NCBI GenBank assembly: GCA_017428725.1
Contig: JAFRQH010000031.1
Span: forward strand, 1 to 64,000
Source of the DNA: Bacteroidales bacterium
GTDB taxonomy: Bacteria > Bacteroidota > Bacteroidia > Bacteroidales > UBA932
Length of the DNA stretch: 64,000 nucleotides
Reading direction: 5' to 3'
The notes under the pieces are model-generated. The model was not told the DNA's origin and searched no databases. It saw only the letters and a program-made list of their open reading frames with translations. Shown in pieces: positions 1-9,800 of this stretch. A program made the position numbers and the translations under genes. Positions within the stretch are counted from its first letter, which is position 1; each line of letters begins with the position of its first letter.

Positions 1-361
1 AGATGGTCTGCTCAACGCCGGTGGAGGCGTTGACGTTGCCTCCAAAGGAAGCGCCGATACTTTCCAGCCAGTTCAGGATCCCCTTGCCGGGGAAGTTCTT
101 GGTGCCGTTGAAGCACATATGCTCCAGGAAGTGGGCCAGGCCATCCTGGTCCGGGGTCTCCTGCAGGGCACCGACGTTGGTCGCCAGGTAGAACTCCGCC
201 CGCTGGGCGGGCTTGTCATTGTGGCGGATGTAATAGGTCAAGCCGTTGTCCAGCTTGCCGACCCGGGTGGCCGGGTCGTTGGGAAGCGCCTGCATCTGCT
301 GGGCGTATCCCAAAGCAGCAGCGCTGAAGAGCGCTGCTGCCAGGATGAAGATTCTTTTCAT
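1..361 (-). CDS. M16 family zinc metallopeptidase, N-terminal part (runs off window)
   Basis: The first 120 residues are inside the window; the rest lies beyond base 1. Residues 1-20 form a signal peptide (basic MKR start, hydrophobic core, cut near GYA-Q). The inverted zinc motif HXXEH is seen as HFLEH at residues 77-81, followed by CFNGTKNFP, the usual M16 (insulinase/pitrilysin) continuation. The known family role is zinc-dependent degradation of peptides; the signal peptide places it in the periplasm or outer membrane. Bacteroidota members are usually about 930 residues. It has its own promoter just upstream, so it is not part of the nifJ transcript by necessity. It looks like a housekeeping gene outside the pectin locus. 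The family is certain from the motif, the substrate is not. Confidence 0.9.
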   Translation of the reverse strand, partial: MKRIFILAAALFSAAALGYAQQMQALPNDPATRVGKLDNGLTYYIRHNDKPAQRAEFYLATNVGALQETPDQDGLAHFLEHMCFNGTKNFPGKGILNWLESIGASFGGNVNASTGVEQTI

Positions 362-390
362 AATCAGGGTCATTGATTGCTCTTTGGATG

Positions 391-420
391 CAAAGATAAT
401 CAATTTTATTGAAAAACAAT
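391..420 (-). promoter_or_regulatory. Bacteroidota promoter for the M16 peptidase gene
   Basis: Read on the minus strand, 391-398 is TATCTTTG, a full match to the -7 consensus TAnnTTTG. ATTG at 417-420 lies 18 bases upstream and resembles the -33 TTTG element. The leader would be about 25 bases. Confidence 0.5.
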
Positions 421-447
421 AATTAAATATTGAAATTTACAAATTAA

Positions 448-3400
448 TTATTCTTTTCCAGCCAGCCGCTTGTAGGTCCCGAGGCGGACCTTCGCAAACT
501 CCTCGGTCTTGGCGAGCAGCTCGCCCGCGCTCTCCGGGAAGAGTTTGTAGAGGGACGCGAAGCGGACCTCGCCCTTTAGGAAGTCCTGGAACTTGCTCCA
601 GTCGGGCTCCTTGGAGTCGAGCGTGAACGGGTTCTTGCCCTGCTCCTCGAGCATCGGGTTGTAGCGGTAGAGGTGCCAGTAGCCGCACTCCACGGCGAGC
701 TTCTCCTCCTTCTGGCTCAGACCCATGCCCGCCTTGAGGCCGTGGTTGATACACGGGGCGTAGGCGATGATCAGGGACGGGCCGTCGTAGGCTTCGGCTT
801 CCTTGATGGCGTTCATGTACTGGACCGGGCTGGCGCCCATTGCCACCTGTGCCACGTAGACGTAGCCGTAGCTGATGGCCATCATGCCGAGGTCCTTCTT
901 GCGGATCTTCTTGCCGGAGGCGGCGAACTTGGCGATGGCGCCGACCGGGGTGGCCTTGGAGGACTGTCCGCCGGTGTTGGAGTAGACTTCGGTGTCGAGC
1001 ACGAGGATGTTGACGTTCTCGCCGCTGGCGAGGACGTGGTCGAGTCCGCCGTAGCCGATGTCGTAGGAGGCACCGTCACCGCCGAAGATCCACTGGCTGC
1101 GGGCCGGGATGTAGGCCTTGAGCTGGAGCAGCGACTTGCAGATCTCGCAGCCGCAAGCCTCCATCAGCGGGACGAGCTTGTCAGCGACCTCGCGCGTGCA
1201 GGCGTAATCCTTCTTGTTGTCGAGCCAGGTCTGGAAGAGGGCCTTGATCTCGTCGGAGCAGCAGTCGCAGGTGAGACCCTTCTGCATCAGGGATGCGACC
1301 GTCTCGCGGATGCGGTCGGAGCCGAGGTGCATACCGAGGCCGAACTCGCAGAAGTCCTCGAACAGGGAGTTCTGCCAGGCGGGACCGTGGCCGTGTGCGT
1401 CGGTGCAGTACGGGGAGGCCGGGAAGGAGGCGCCGTAGATGGAGGAGCATCCCGTGGCGTTCGCGATCATCATGTGGTCGCCGAACAGCTGGGTGATGTT
1501 CTTGATGTACGGTGTCTCGCCGCAGCCTGCGCAGGCGCCGGAGAATTCGAACAGCGGCTGGGCGAACTGGGCGGCCTTCATGTTGGACTTGGGATCGAAC
1601 GGGGTCTTGTAGCCCACCTTGGCGTTCAGGTAGTCGAACGCGGCCTGGTCGGCTTCGTGGTCCATGTACGGCTCCATCGCGAGGGCCTTGTCCTTGGCGA
1701 GGCAGACGTCCACGCAGTTGCCGCAGCCGGTACAGTCGGCCACCGACACGGAGAGGGCGTACTTGTACTGCTTGAGGTTGGCCTTGCCGTCGGCGAGCTT
1801 CACGCCCTGGGCGGCGGCAGCGGCGGCCTCCTCGTCGGTCAGCAGGAACGGGCGGATGGCGGCGTGCGGGCAGACGAAGGCGCAGGTGTTGCACTGGATA
1901 CACTTCTCAGGATCCCAGACGGGCACGGTCACGGCCACGCCGCGCTTCTCATAAGCGGCGGTGCCGGCGGGCATCGAACCGTCCTGGTAGGGGAGGAAGG
2001 CGCTCACCGGGAGGGTGTCGCCGGCCTGGGCATTGACCACGTCGGCGATCTCCTTGACGAACGGGGTCGCGAGGCGGCCGGCGTTGGGATTCGTGAACTT
2101 GGCGTTGATGTCGGCCCACTCGGCAGGCACGTGCACCTGGGTGTACTCGCCGCCGCGGTCGATGGCCGCGTAGTTCATGTTGACGACGTTCTCGCCCTTC
2201 TTGCCGTAGGACTTGAGGGCGGCGTCCTTCATATACTTGATCGCGTCGTCCACCGGGATGATGCCGGTGATGCGGAAGAAGGCGCTCTGCAGGATGGTGT
2301 TCGTGCGGCCGCCGAGTCCGATCTCACGGGCGATCTTGGTGGCGTTGATGATGTAGAGCTTGAGGTGCTTGCGCCCGATGACGGCCTTCACGGCGTCCGG
2401 GATGCGCTTGACGGTCTCCTCTTCGTCCCAGAGGGAGTTGAGCAGCAGGCTGCCGCCATCCTTGATGCCCTTGAGCACGTCGTACTTCTCCAGGTAGGAC
2501 GGGACGTGGCAGGCCACGAAATCAGGCGTGCCCACCAGGTACGGGGCCTTGATCGGCTTCTTGCCGAAGCGCAGGTGCGAGCAGGTGTAGCCGCCGGACT
2601 TCTTGGAGTCGTAGTCGAAGTAGGCCTGGCTGTAGAGGTCGGTGTGCGTGCCGATGATCTTGATGGTGTTCTTGTTGGCGCCGACGGTACCGTCGGAACC
2701 GAGGCCGTAGAACTTGCACTCGGTGGTGCCCTTCTTCACGATGGAGACTTCGCCCTTGGTCGGGAGGCTCTTGAAGGTCACGTCGTCCACGATGCCGATG
2801 GTGAAGTCGGCCTTCGGGGCCTTGCGCTCGAGGTTGTCGTACACGGCGATGATCTGGGCCGGGGTGGTGTCCTTGGAGGAGAGACCGTAGCGGCCGCCGA
2901 TGATCAGCGGGGCGTTCTCCTTGCCCTGGTAGATGGCGCGGACGTCGAGGTAGAGCGGCTCACCCGGGGCGCCGGGCTCCTTGGTGCGGTCCAGCACGGC
3001 GATCTTCTTGACCGTCTTCGGGATCACGCGCAGGAAGTATTTCTCGGAGAACGGACGGTAGAGGTGTACCGTCACGACACCGTACTTGCGGCCGTGGTCG
3101 GCGAGGTAGTCGATGGTCTCCTTGATGGTCTCGGTGACGGAACCCATCGCCACGATGATGCACTCGGCGTCCTTGGCGCCGTAGTACTCGAACGGACGAT
3201 AGCTGCGGCCGGTCAGTTCGCCGATCTCGCCCATGTAACGGGCCACGATGTCCGGGACGGCCTCATAGACCTGGTTGCGGGACTCGACGGCCTGGAAGTA
3301 CACGTCGCCGTTCTGCGCGGTGCCGCGCGTCACGGGAGCGTCCGGGTTGAGGGCGCGGGCGCGGAAGTTCTCAAGGGCCTTCTCGCTGACCATCTTCTTC

Positions 3401-3978
3401 AGTTCGGCTTCGTCGATCGCCTCGATCTTCTGGATCTCGTGGGAGGTGCGGAAACCGTCGAAGAAATGCAGGAAAGGCAGGGAAGACTTAATGGCGGAAA
3501 GGTGCGCCACCGCGGCGATGTCCTGGGCTTCCTGGACGGAGCCGGAGGCGAGCATCGCGAAACCGGTCTGGCGGCAGGCCATCACGTCCTGGTGGTCGCC
3601 GAAGATGGAGAGGGCGTGCGACGCCAGCGCGCGGGCGGACACGTGGAAGACGGCCGGAAGCATCTCACCGGCGATCTTGTACATATTCGGAATCATCAAC
3701 AGAAGGCCCTGGGAAGCGGTGTAGGTGGTCGTGAGCGCACCGGCCTGCAGGGAACCGTGGACGGCGCCGGCGGCGCCTGCCTCGCTCTGCATCTCGGTGA
3801 CCTTCACGGTCTCGCCCCAGAGGTTCTTCTTGCCGTGGGCAGCCCATTCGTCGACGTTCTCGGCCATCGTGGAAGACGGCGTAATGGGATAGATGGCAGC
3901 GTGCTCGCTGAACAGGTAAGCGATGTTCGACGCTGCCTGGTTACCATCACAGGTGATGAATTTCTTTTCTTTAGCCAT
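448..3978 (-). CDS. nifJ: Pyruvate:ferredoxin (flavodoxin) oxidoreductase
   Basis: At 1176 residues this matches the usual single-chain enzyme, which converts pyruvate and CoA to acetyl-CoA and CO2 and reduces ferredoxin in the cytoplasm; it is central to anaerobic energy metabolism. The N-terminal pyruvate/TPP domain opens with AKEKKFITCDGNQAAS. Two 4Fe-4S ferredoxin-type clusters sit near residues 693 (CIQCNTCAFVCP) and 748 (CTGCGNCVDVC). The C-terminal TPP-binding part carries GCSSIYG and, near residue 966, GGDGASYDIGYGG followed by the NTGGQSSKATP stretch. The ATG at 3978 gives the expected start. It has an almost ideal promoter. I see no GC-rich terminator after the stop, only AT-rich sequence. 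It is probably core metabolism bordering the pectin locus rather than part of it. Confidence 0.97.
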   Translation of the reverse strand: MAKEKKFITCDGNQAASNIAYLFSEHAAIYPITPSSTMAENVDEWAAHGKKNLWGETVKVTEMQSEAGAAGAVHGSLQAGALTTTYTASQGLLLMIPNMYKIAGEMLPAVFHVSARALASHALSIFGDHQDVMACRQTGFAMLASGSVQEAQDIAAVAHLSAIKSSLPFLHFFDGFRTSHEIQKIEAIDEAELKKMVSEKALENFRARALNPDAPVTRGTAQNGDVYFQAVESRNQVYEAVPDIVARYMGEIGELTGRSYRPFEYYGAKDAECIIVAMGSVTETIKETIDYLADHGRKYGVVTVHLYRPFSEKYFLRVIPKTVKKIAVLDRTKEPGAPGEPLYLDVRAIYQGKENAPLIIGGRYGLSSKDTTPAQIIAVYDNLERKAPKADFTIGIVDDVTFKSLPTKGEVSIVKKGTTECKFYGLGSDGTVGANKNTIKIIGTHTDLYSQAYFDYDSKKSGGYTCSHLRFGKKPIKAPYLVGTPDFVACHVPSYLEKYDVLKGIKDGGSLLLNSLWDEEETVKRIPDAVKAVIGRKHLKLYIINATKIAREIGLGGRTNTILQSAFFRITGIIPVDDAIKYMKDAALKSYGKKGENVVNMNYAAIDRGGEYTQVHVPAEWADINAKFTNPNAGRLATPFVKEIADVVNAQAGDTLPVSAFLPYQDGSMPAGTAAYEKRGVAVTVPVWDPEKCIQCNTCAFVCPHAAIRPFLLTDEEAAAAAAQGVKLADGKANLKQYKYALSVSVADCTGCGNCVDVCLAKDKALAMEPYMDHEADQAAFDYLNAKVGYKTPFDPKSNMKAAQFAQPLFEFSGACAGCGETPYIKNITQLFGDHMMIANATGCSSIYGASFPASPYCTDAHGHGPAWQNSLFEDFCEFGLGMHLGSDRIRETVASLMQKGLTCDCCSDEIKALFQTWLDNKKDYACTREVADKLVPLMEACGCEICKSLLQLKAYIPARSQWIFGGDGASYDIGYGGLDHVLASGENVNILVLDTEVYSNTGGQSSKATPVGAIAKFAASGKKIRKKDLGMMAISYGYVYVAQVAMGASPVQYMNAIKEAEAYDGPSLIIAYAPCINHGLKAGMGLSQKEEKLAVECGYWHLYRYNPMLEEQGKNPFTLDSKEPDWSKFQDFLKGEVRFASLYKLFPESAGELLAKTEEFAKVRLGTYKRLAGKE

Positions 3979-4037
3979 AGAAGGTGATTTTTGAGATAGT
4001 TTTAGTATGTTTTGTCAGTTTGTTTCCTGATATCATA

Positions 4038-4068
4038 CAAATATACAAAGAAATCCGAATCCTTCAAA
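4038..4068 (-). promoter_or_regulatory. Strong Bacteroidota promoter for nifJ
   Basis: On the minus strand the -7 box TATATTTG (4038-4045) and the -33 box TTTG (4065-4068) are exact consensus elements separated by 19 bases. The predicted leader is about 55 bases. The -33 box lies only 33 bases past the stop codon of the preceding gene on the same strand. Confidence 0.75.
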
Positions 4069-4101
4069 CAAAAATACAAGCGCTTCCGTCCGCGGGCGTG
4101 G

Positions 4102-5484
4102 CTACGGATTGGTGTGGTTCTGCTGGTCGTAGAAAATGTAGTAGAACCAATAGGTGGTGCCGTATCGCTTGTGGAGCTGTTTGGCGGAGAGGGAGGCGAA
4201 GTCGGCCTGGAATCGGGAGTACTGCTCCGCGAGCTGTGGATCGACGCGCTCCTGTGCCGCTCCGGCGAGCAGCAGTGCTTCCTGATAATGGCGAGGCAGG
4301 CGGGCGCTTCGGTCCGTCAGCCGGTCCAGAGACTCCCAGAAGCCGTCCAGGTTGCGCCGCAGCAGCAGCGTACACAGGACCCGTTCCAGCGAAATCGGGG
4401 AATGGATGCCCTCATTTTCGATGAGCAGGATGTTCCGCAGTGGATCGTGGGTGATCAGCGGGGCCTCGGCGAGCCGGGCGGGAGCATCCTGCGGGCGCGG
4501 CTCCCCGGCGGCCATACAATCGCGGATATAGCGCACGTACTGCCCGTGCAGGGAACTCCGCTCCAGGATACGGCAGTACTTCTCGGCCAGTACGTAATTG
4601 CCGATCCTGTAGTGCTGCAAGGCCAGTTGCCGGAGTATCAGGAAACTGGTCCCGTGTTCCTGCATGTTGGACAGCTGGAAGAGGTTGTGGATGGACTCGT
4701 TGCCGCAGCCCAGCCGGTCGTAGAGGGCGGCACGGAAGAACAGGCTCTCGTAGGAATCGCCCTGTTCGGCCATATCCAGGTCGGACTGCCAGGTGACCGG
4801 ATAGGTGAGCATCTGATCGGCGAGCAGGCCCTTCTCATTGAGGGCGAGCAGGGCGAACGGCGTCAGCACCCGGTTCTTCTCCGCCCGCTCCGGGGTGGCG
4901 CTCTCCAGCAGCAGGTCCCACTGCGCGTAGGCGGTCGCATGTTTCACTTTCGCCCAGGTCTCGGCACGCCGGACGGCGGGGAAGGAGAGCAGCGCGCCGA
5001 CCGCGCAGAGCACGATGGCGGAGGAAAGGGAAAGGTCGTGCCTGTCCTTCATCCGGACCGGCTTCCGTGCCTTGAGCGGCAGGGTCAGCAGGACGGCTGC
5101 AGCCAGGAACAGCAGTGCGGCGACGAGGGGCAGTACGGTGGGACGGGACGCCGTCCACACCCACAGTCCGAGCGCTCCGAGGGCGCAGATGCACTCCAGC
5201 TGGAGCCCGACGGCGGAAAGCAGGCGCCGCAGGAGCAGGAACACAGCCGTAACCAGGACCGCAAGGATGGCGGGTCCGTACACGGAGAAACGGAAGAACT
5301 GTGTGAGGAAATCCGTGACGAGGTGCGAGAGCGGAAGCGGCTTCCGGAAGAGCTGCCGGAAATAGTCCGGCACCGCGAGGAAGAGCCCGTCATACTCCTG
5401 GCAGATCAGGGTATAGCGCTGGGCGATCAGGCTGACGGTGAAGACGGCAGCCGCGATCAGGAGGGGAGTGACGGCTTTTTTCAT
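4102..5484 (-). CDS. Polytopic membrane protein with helical-repeat C-terminal half, DUF6057-like
   Basis: The protein has 460 residues. The start is the ATG at 5484, which overlaps the previous stop as ATGA and begins MKKAVTPLLIAAAVF; a longer in-frame reading extends into the upstream gene and lacks a signal. I see about five hydrophobic segments in the first 180 residues (roughly 5-22, 68-88, 92-110, 116-138 and 155-172), then a soluble helical half that looks like TPR-type repeats (AALYDRLGCGNES, YRIGNYVLAEKYCRIL, HYQEALLLAGAA). From memory this matches the Bacteroidota family DUF6057, whose function is unknown. Translational overlap with the CXXCH propeller lipoprotein suggests that the two act together at the envelope. 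It is the last gene of the 13-gene operon. Family assignment is moderate; topology is clear. Confidence 0.65.
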   Translation of the reverse strand: MKKAVTPLLIAAAVFTVSLIAQRYTLICQEYDGLFLAVPDYFRQLFRKPLPLSHLVTDFLTQFFRFSVYGPAILAVLVTAVFLLLRRLLSAVGLQLECICALGALGLWVWTASRPTVLPLVAALLFLAAAVLLTLPLKARKPVRMKDRHDLSLSSAIVLCAVGALLSFPAVRRAETWAKVKHATAYAQWDLLLESATPERAEKNRVLTPFALLALNEKGLLADQMLTYPVTWQSDLDMAEQGDSYESLFFRAALYDRLGCGNESIHNLFQLSNMQEHGTSFLILRQLALQHYRIGNYVLAEKYCRILERSSLHGQYVRYIRDCMAAGEPRPQDAPARLAEAPLITHDPLRNILLIENEGIHSPISLERVLCTLLLRRNLDGFWESLDRLTDRSARLPRHYQEALLLAGAAQERVDPQLAEQYSRFQADFASLSAKQLHKRYGTTYWFYYIFYDQQNHTNP

Positions 5485-6815
5485 CGCGCGAAGAGTTTGC
5501 TGACCTGGATGTCGTGCTTTCCGGGATCCCCCTGCACGAATTCCGGAATGTTGTAGGAACGCAGGCGGAGGTCGTTGTGGGACATTTTCTTCTGCGGCAG
5601 CAGGAAGGGCTTGGAGAAGTGTCCCTCTCCGTCGAAATGCGCGATGTAGAGCCGCGTATAGCGCCCGTCCAGCCGGCGGCTGCTGAATACGACCCACCTG
5701 CCGTTGCTCGACCAGGAGTGGTAGCTTTCTGTGTCGTCACTGTTGAGTTCGTCCGCAGGGCGCATCCGGCCGTTTTCCGTGTCCAGCAGCCAGAGGTCCG
5801 CCTCGCGGTGCCAGATGGGGAAGGTCCCGTAGCCGGAGACGGTCAGCAGCAGCCATTTCCCCCAGGGTCGGGGGAAGGAAACGGAGAGGGTGTCGCTCTC
5901 CCAGACGGTCCGGGGTTCTCCGGTGAAACGCCCGTCCGCGAAGTCCAGGGCCTTGAGTGCGTAGTGGATCCGGGCACGGTCTTTCGCGACATCCGCGGAA
6001 CTGTCCGCGCTGCAGAAATACAGCTGCTTCCCGTCGGGGGACCAGGCGGGGAAGGTCTCCATATGCTCCAGATTGGCAACGGGGCTGTGGAGGGTGATGC
6101 TGTCCGTCTGCAGGTCCATCAGGATGAGGTCGGAGAAGTGGTCATAGACCTCGATGGGCTGTGTGCTGGCGACGGGGAAGCTCTGCTGGGTCGAGTTGGA
6201 CGAGAAGGCGACCCAGCGGCCGGACGGGTGCCAGGCCGGGTAGGTGCCCTGCTTGTGCGGACCCACGGTGGCGAGGTTGAGGATGCGGGCGTCGCCGCCT
6301 TCCAGGAACACGGTGCCGCCGCCCGGCCCGCGGGCGTGGAAGAGCATCCGGCCGGGATCCCCACCGGGAAAGTGGTGGCAGTTGACGCAGCCGCCGCCGG
6401 TGGCGGCGTTGGTCACGATGGGGCGCTCCCGCCAAGAGGAAAGCTCCCGGGCATACAGGCCCATCTCCCGCCAACTCTCATAGGAGGGCTGGATCAACCG
6501 GTAGGCGATGTACGGGTCGATGGGGTCGTGGGAGATGTAGATGGGGAAAGGAGCGTAGCGCACGCCGGTCCGGCTGCCTTTCTCCCAGGCGCGGACCGTC
6601 ACGAAGAGCGTGTCGCCGATGCGTACTTCAGTGCTGGAGAAGCGCCGCCCGTCTGCCATGTCGAAACGCAGCGGGGCCATCCCTTCCGGAACCGTCACGC
6701 CGGCGTAATCCGGCCGGATGGGCGGCGGTTCCGGACTGTCCGCGAACTGCACCCGGGCGCAGGATGCGCCCAGGAGTGCAGCCAGGGACAGCGCGGAAAG
6801 CAGGAGCCTTCTCAT
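5481..6815 (-). CDS. TolB-like (PD40) beta-propeller lipoprotein with a CXXCH haem-binding motif
   Basis: 444 residues from the ATG at 6815, which gives MRRLLLSALSLAALLGASC; Cys19 is the likely lipidation site, although Gly at -3 is atypical. A small N-terminal domain is followed by GGGCVNCHHFPGG, in which CVNCH (residues 143-147, bases 6375-6389) fits the c-type haem-attachment motif CXXCH. The rest is a series of PD40/TolB propeller blades (FPAWSPDGKQLYF, SWSSNGRWVVFSS, YPAWHPSGRWVAF). Some Bacteroidota relatives are annotated as cytochrome-c-like or PD40 proteins. The likely location is the periplasmic face of a membrane. It is translationally coupled (ATGA) to the DUF6057-like gene. The role is unknown: redox partner, sensor or scaffold. 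No transferase or hydrolase signature is seen. Confidence 0.7.
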   Translation of the reverse strand: MRRLLLSALSLAALLGASCARVQFADSPEPPPIRPDYAGVTVPEGMAPLRFDMADGRRFSSTEVRIGDTLFVTVRAWEKGSRTGVRYAPFPIYISHDPIDPYIAYRLIQPSYESWREMGLYARELSSWRERPIVTNAATGGGCVNCHHFPGGDPGRMLFHARGPGGGTVFLEGGDARILNLATVGPHKQGTYPAWHPSGRWVAFSSNSTQQSFPVASTQPIEVYDHFSDLILMDLQTDSITLHSPVANLEHMETFPAWSPDGKQLYFCSADSSADVAKDRARIHYALKALDFADGRFTGEPRTVWESDTLSVSFPRPWGKWLLLTVSGYGTFPIWHREADLWLLDTENGRMRPADELNSDDTESYHSWSSNGRWVVFSSRRLDGRYTRLYIAHFDGEGHFSKPFLLPQKKMSHNDLRLRSYNIPEFVQGDPGKHDIQVSKLFAR

Positions 6816-6825
6816 TACAAGTGGA

Positions 6826-9800
6826 TCATTTGTTGAGTTTGCAGACTTCGCTGGCGGCCAGCAGGTAGCAGCCCGTGCCGAAATCCTCGAAATCGGGGAT
6901 GCGGTCGTAGGTGACGGGCTGGGCCTCCTTCGGCTCCTTGCCGGAACCCTGGGAATAGCCGATGAAGCCGTTGGGGTGGATGCAGACACGGTTGAGGCCG
7001 TTCCAGCCGCGGGCGACCACGGGCAGGTAGGTCTCCGCGTCGAGCCGGCCGGTGTTCAGGCCCCAGGCCAGGCCGTACAGGAAGAGGGAGGTGCCGGTGG
7101 CCTCGGGCCCGCCGAAGTCGTCGGGATCGGCGATGCTCGGATTCCACGTGCCGTCGGCGCGCTGGTACTTGATGATGGCCTTGCAGAAGTCGAGGAAGTC
7201 CTGCTCGTAGACGGCCCGGTGCGGGTCGTTCGCAGGGAGCTCGCTGAGCACGCGCACGAAGGCGGCGATCACCCAGCCGTTGCCGCGTCCCCAGTAGCAA
7301 TCCTTGCCGCCCGGGGTCTTGTACGGCGGGCAGAAGTCCTTGTCGCGCCACCACAGGCCCTCCTCCTTGTTGAGGAAGCGCTCGCGGGACCAGTTGTACA
7401 TCTGCCAGGCCTTCTCGAAGTACTCCGGCTTGTCCATCGTCACGCCGTACTTGATGAGCACGGGCATGCCCATCTGGATGGCGTCGATCCAGGTCCAGTC
7501 GGCGACGGCCTCCGGCGAGGCGAGGATGTTCTCCATACACTTCGTCACGTTGGCGATCATCTTCTCCTCTCCGTAGATGCGGTACATGTCGATGTAGGCC
7601 TGCGAGCAGCAGTAGTTGTCGGCATTGCGCGTGAGCGTCTGGCCGTTGCGCATGTTCCAGTCGAACTTGTCGCCCCAGTCCATCGTGTAGTCCAGGTAGC
7701 GCTGCTGCGGGTCGACCGCGTGGAGCGCCATCAGGCCTTCGTAGTAGACCCCGCGCGTCCAGATGTTGCCTTCGTAGACCTTGCGGCGGGACGGGAACGG
7801 GACCACGCGCAGCGGGTCGGGATACTTGTTCATGAAGTAGTCGTTGACCCGGCGGGCCTGGGCGATGACGCTCGCGGAGGAGGGGACGTCATAGTGGACC
7901 GGGATGAGGTTGACCTCCGAGCACAGGCCCGAAGGGTCCGTCTCCCACTTCTCGAAGGTCCGGGCGCCGAGGGTGTTGACGTTGGCGTCCTTGAAGATGC
8001 GCCAGTTGACCCCGCGCCGGTCGAAGTCGGCGATGCGGTTGGCCTGCAGGTTGGTCACGTAGACCTCCAGCAGGTTGATGCCGGGCTTGAGGTACTTGCC
8101 CACCGGGATGCGGAACGGCACGCACCAGACGGTGCCGACCGGCTCGCCGTTGATGACCACGCGGGCGCTCTCGCGCACGTCGCCCAGGTCGAGGATCCAC
8201 TCGTCGGCCTCCTCGGGATGCAGCAGGTCGATGGCGGAGGAGTAGAGCGCGGTGCCGAAGTTGACCTTGGCGGCATCCACGCGCAGCTTGGTCCAGTCCT
8301 GCGGCTTGTCGGTGAAGAAGTTGCCCTTGATCTCGGGGTCGCTCTCCGGGAAGCTGATGTTCCAGGCGCGGTCGATGGCCACGGGCTCGCCGCAGGCGGC
8401 GGCATACTTCCAGTCGGGGGCGTCGATCTCCTTCGGGAAGGTCTTGATGAGGATGGATTCGCCGGGCAGAAGCTGCAGGCGGATCTCGGCGCAGCCGTCG
8501 GCGGCCGTGCGCACCTGGGCGCGGCCGGAGGTGCCGGACACGGCGTCGTAGAGCATCGCGGCGGCGGCCGGCGTGGCGAGCTTGACCCAGCCGTCCACGG
8601 CGCCGTCCTTGAGCATCGCGGCGAAGTAGTTCCAGCCGCCCGCCTCGTTGCGGCGGCGGATCATCTGGCCGCCCAGCTCGCTCTTGAAGGTCTCGGGCTT
8701 GTAGGCGGCGAAGACCTTCTCGATGGTCGTGGGCTTGCCCAGGCCCTTGACGGCCTTCTTGAACTCCTTGCGGCGCGCGGCGAGGTCGTGCAGGCCGGGA
8801 ACGTCCTTGGGCAGGTTGCCGATGATGTACACGGGCACGCCCTGTTTTTTCAGCTCGGCCAGGCGCTGGACGGTCTCGACGGGCATCACCTGCGTGGCGG
8901 GCACGATCACGGGTTTGTCGATCTGGCGCTCGCGCAGCTGCTTGTCGGAGATGTAGTCGGCGTCGAAACCGGCCGCCACGATGCCGTTCATCGCGGCCTT
9001 GACATCGGGCATCGTCCGGCCCATCGAGTGGATGTCGAACATCATATAAGCCGTCTGCGTGCGGCTGCTCCACAGGTCATAGACCGGGAAGTAGAGGTAG
9101 AAATCGCTGTCCGGGGTGCCGGCGGTCAGGAAGGCCTGGCAGCGCTCGATGTACTTGAAGAGCGCCGGAGCGTCCTTCCACATCCCGCCGGTGGGGGACA
9201 TGTTGATGGAGGCGTAGAACATCCAGCCCGGGAACGCCGCACCCTTCGGGGAATACGGCGCACCGTGGAAGTAGACGTGGTTGACGCCCGAGGCGAACAT
9301 CTGGTCGATCTCCGGCTTGCACTGGCTCAGGGAGGTGCGGAAATGCTCCGTCATCCAGGTCAGGGTCTCGCTGGAGGTGTACTTCTTGCCGGCCACGTGG
9401 GCGGCGGAGGAGGCGAGCTTCAGCACGGCGGGGTCGCCGTCGTTGGGCCGCCGGATGGGATCCTGACGCAGGCCGGGGATGTCGAATTCGGAGCGGCCGA
9501 AGGTCTCGCACTCCGGGATGTCCACCGCGGCGTAGACGTCCAGCAGGTTGGCCGGGGAGCCGTGGGACTGGTTGCGGACCAGTGAGCCGTGGCCGTGGCA
9601 CCAGGCGATCCAGGGATCGATGAAGTTCTCGACCAGCAGGGTCCCCAGGCACTCGCGGTAGTCGGCGATGGCGCGGTCGTAGTCGGTGAGCTTGGCGGCC
9701 GTCATCGGGGCGGGCTCCTGCGGCCGCTGGCCGGGCGTCGCCCGGACCGGAGCGGGAATCTGCTGCAGGTAGGGCGTGATGTCGTAGCCGTAGCGCTCGC

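Noticed and set aside
418..452. AT-only inverted repeat (AATAATTAA/TTAATTATT) as nifJ terminator
   Set aside because: The stem is all A/T and includes the stop codon, so it would be too weak to call a terminator.
673..3987. Long open frame (1104 codons) on the plus strand opposite nifJ
   Set aside because: It mirrors the codon pattern of nifJ, is rich in Val/Gly/Ala/Glu without recognisable domains, and nifJ is certain. It is a composition effect of GC-rich coding DNA.
5485..5697. N-terminal extension of the DUF6057-like protein
   Set aside because: The extension overlaps the upstream gene and is Arg/Pro/Ala-rich; the ATG at 5484 gives a normal hydrophobic start and ATGA coupling.
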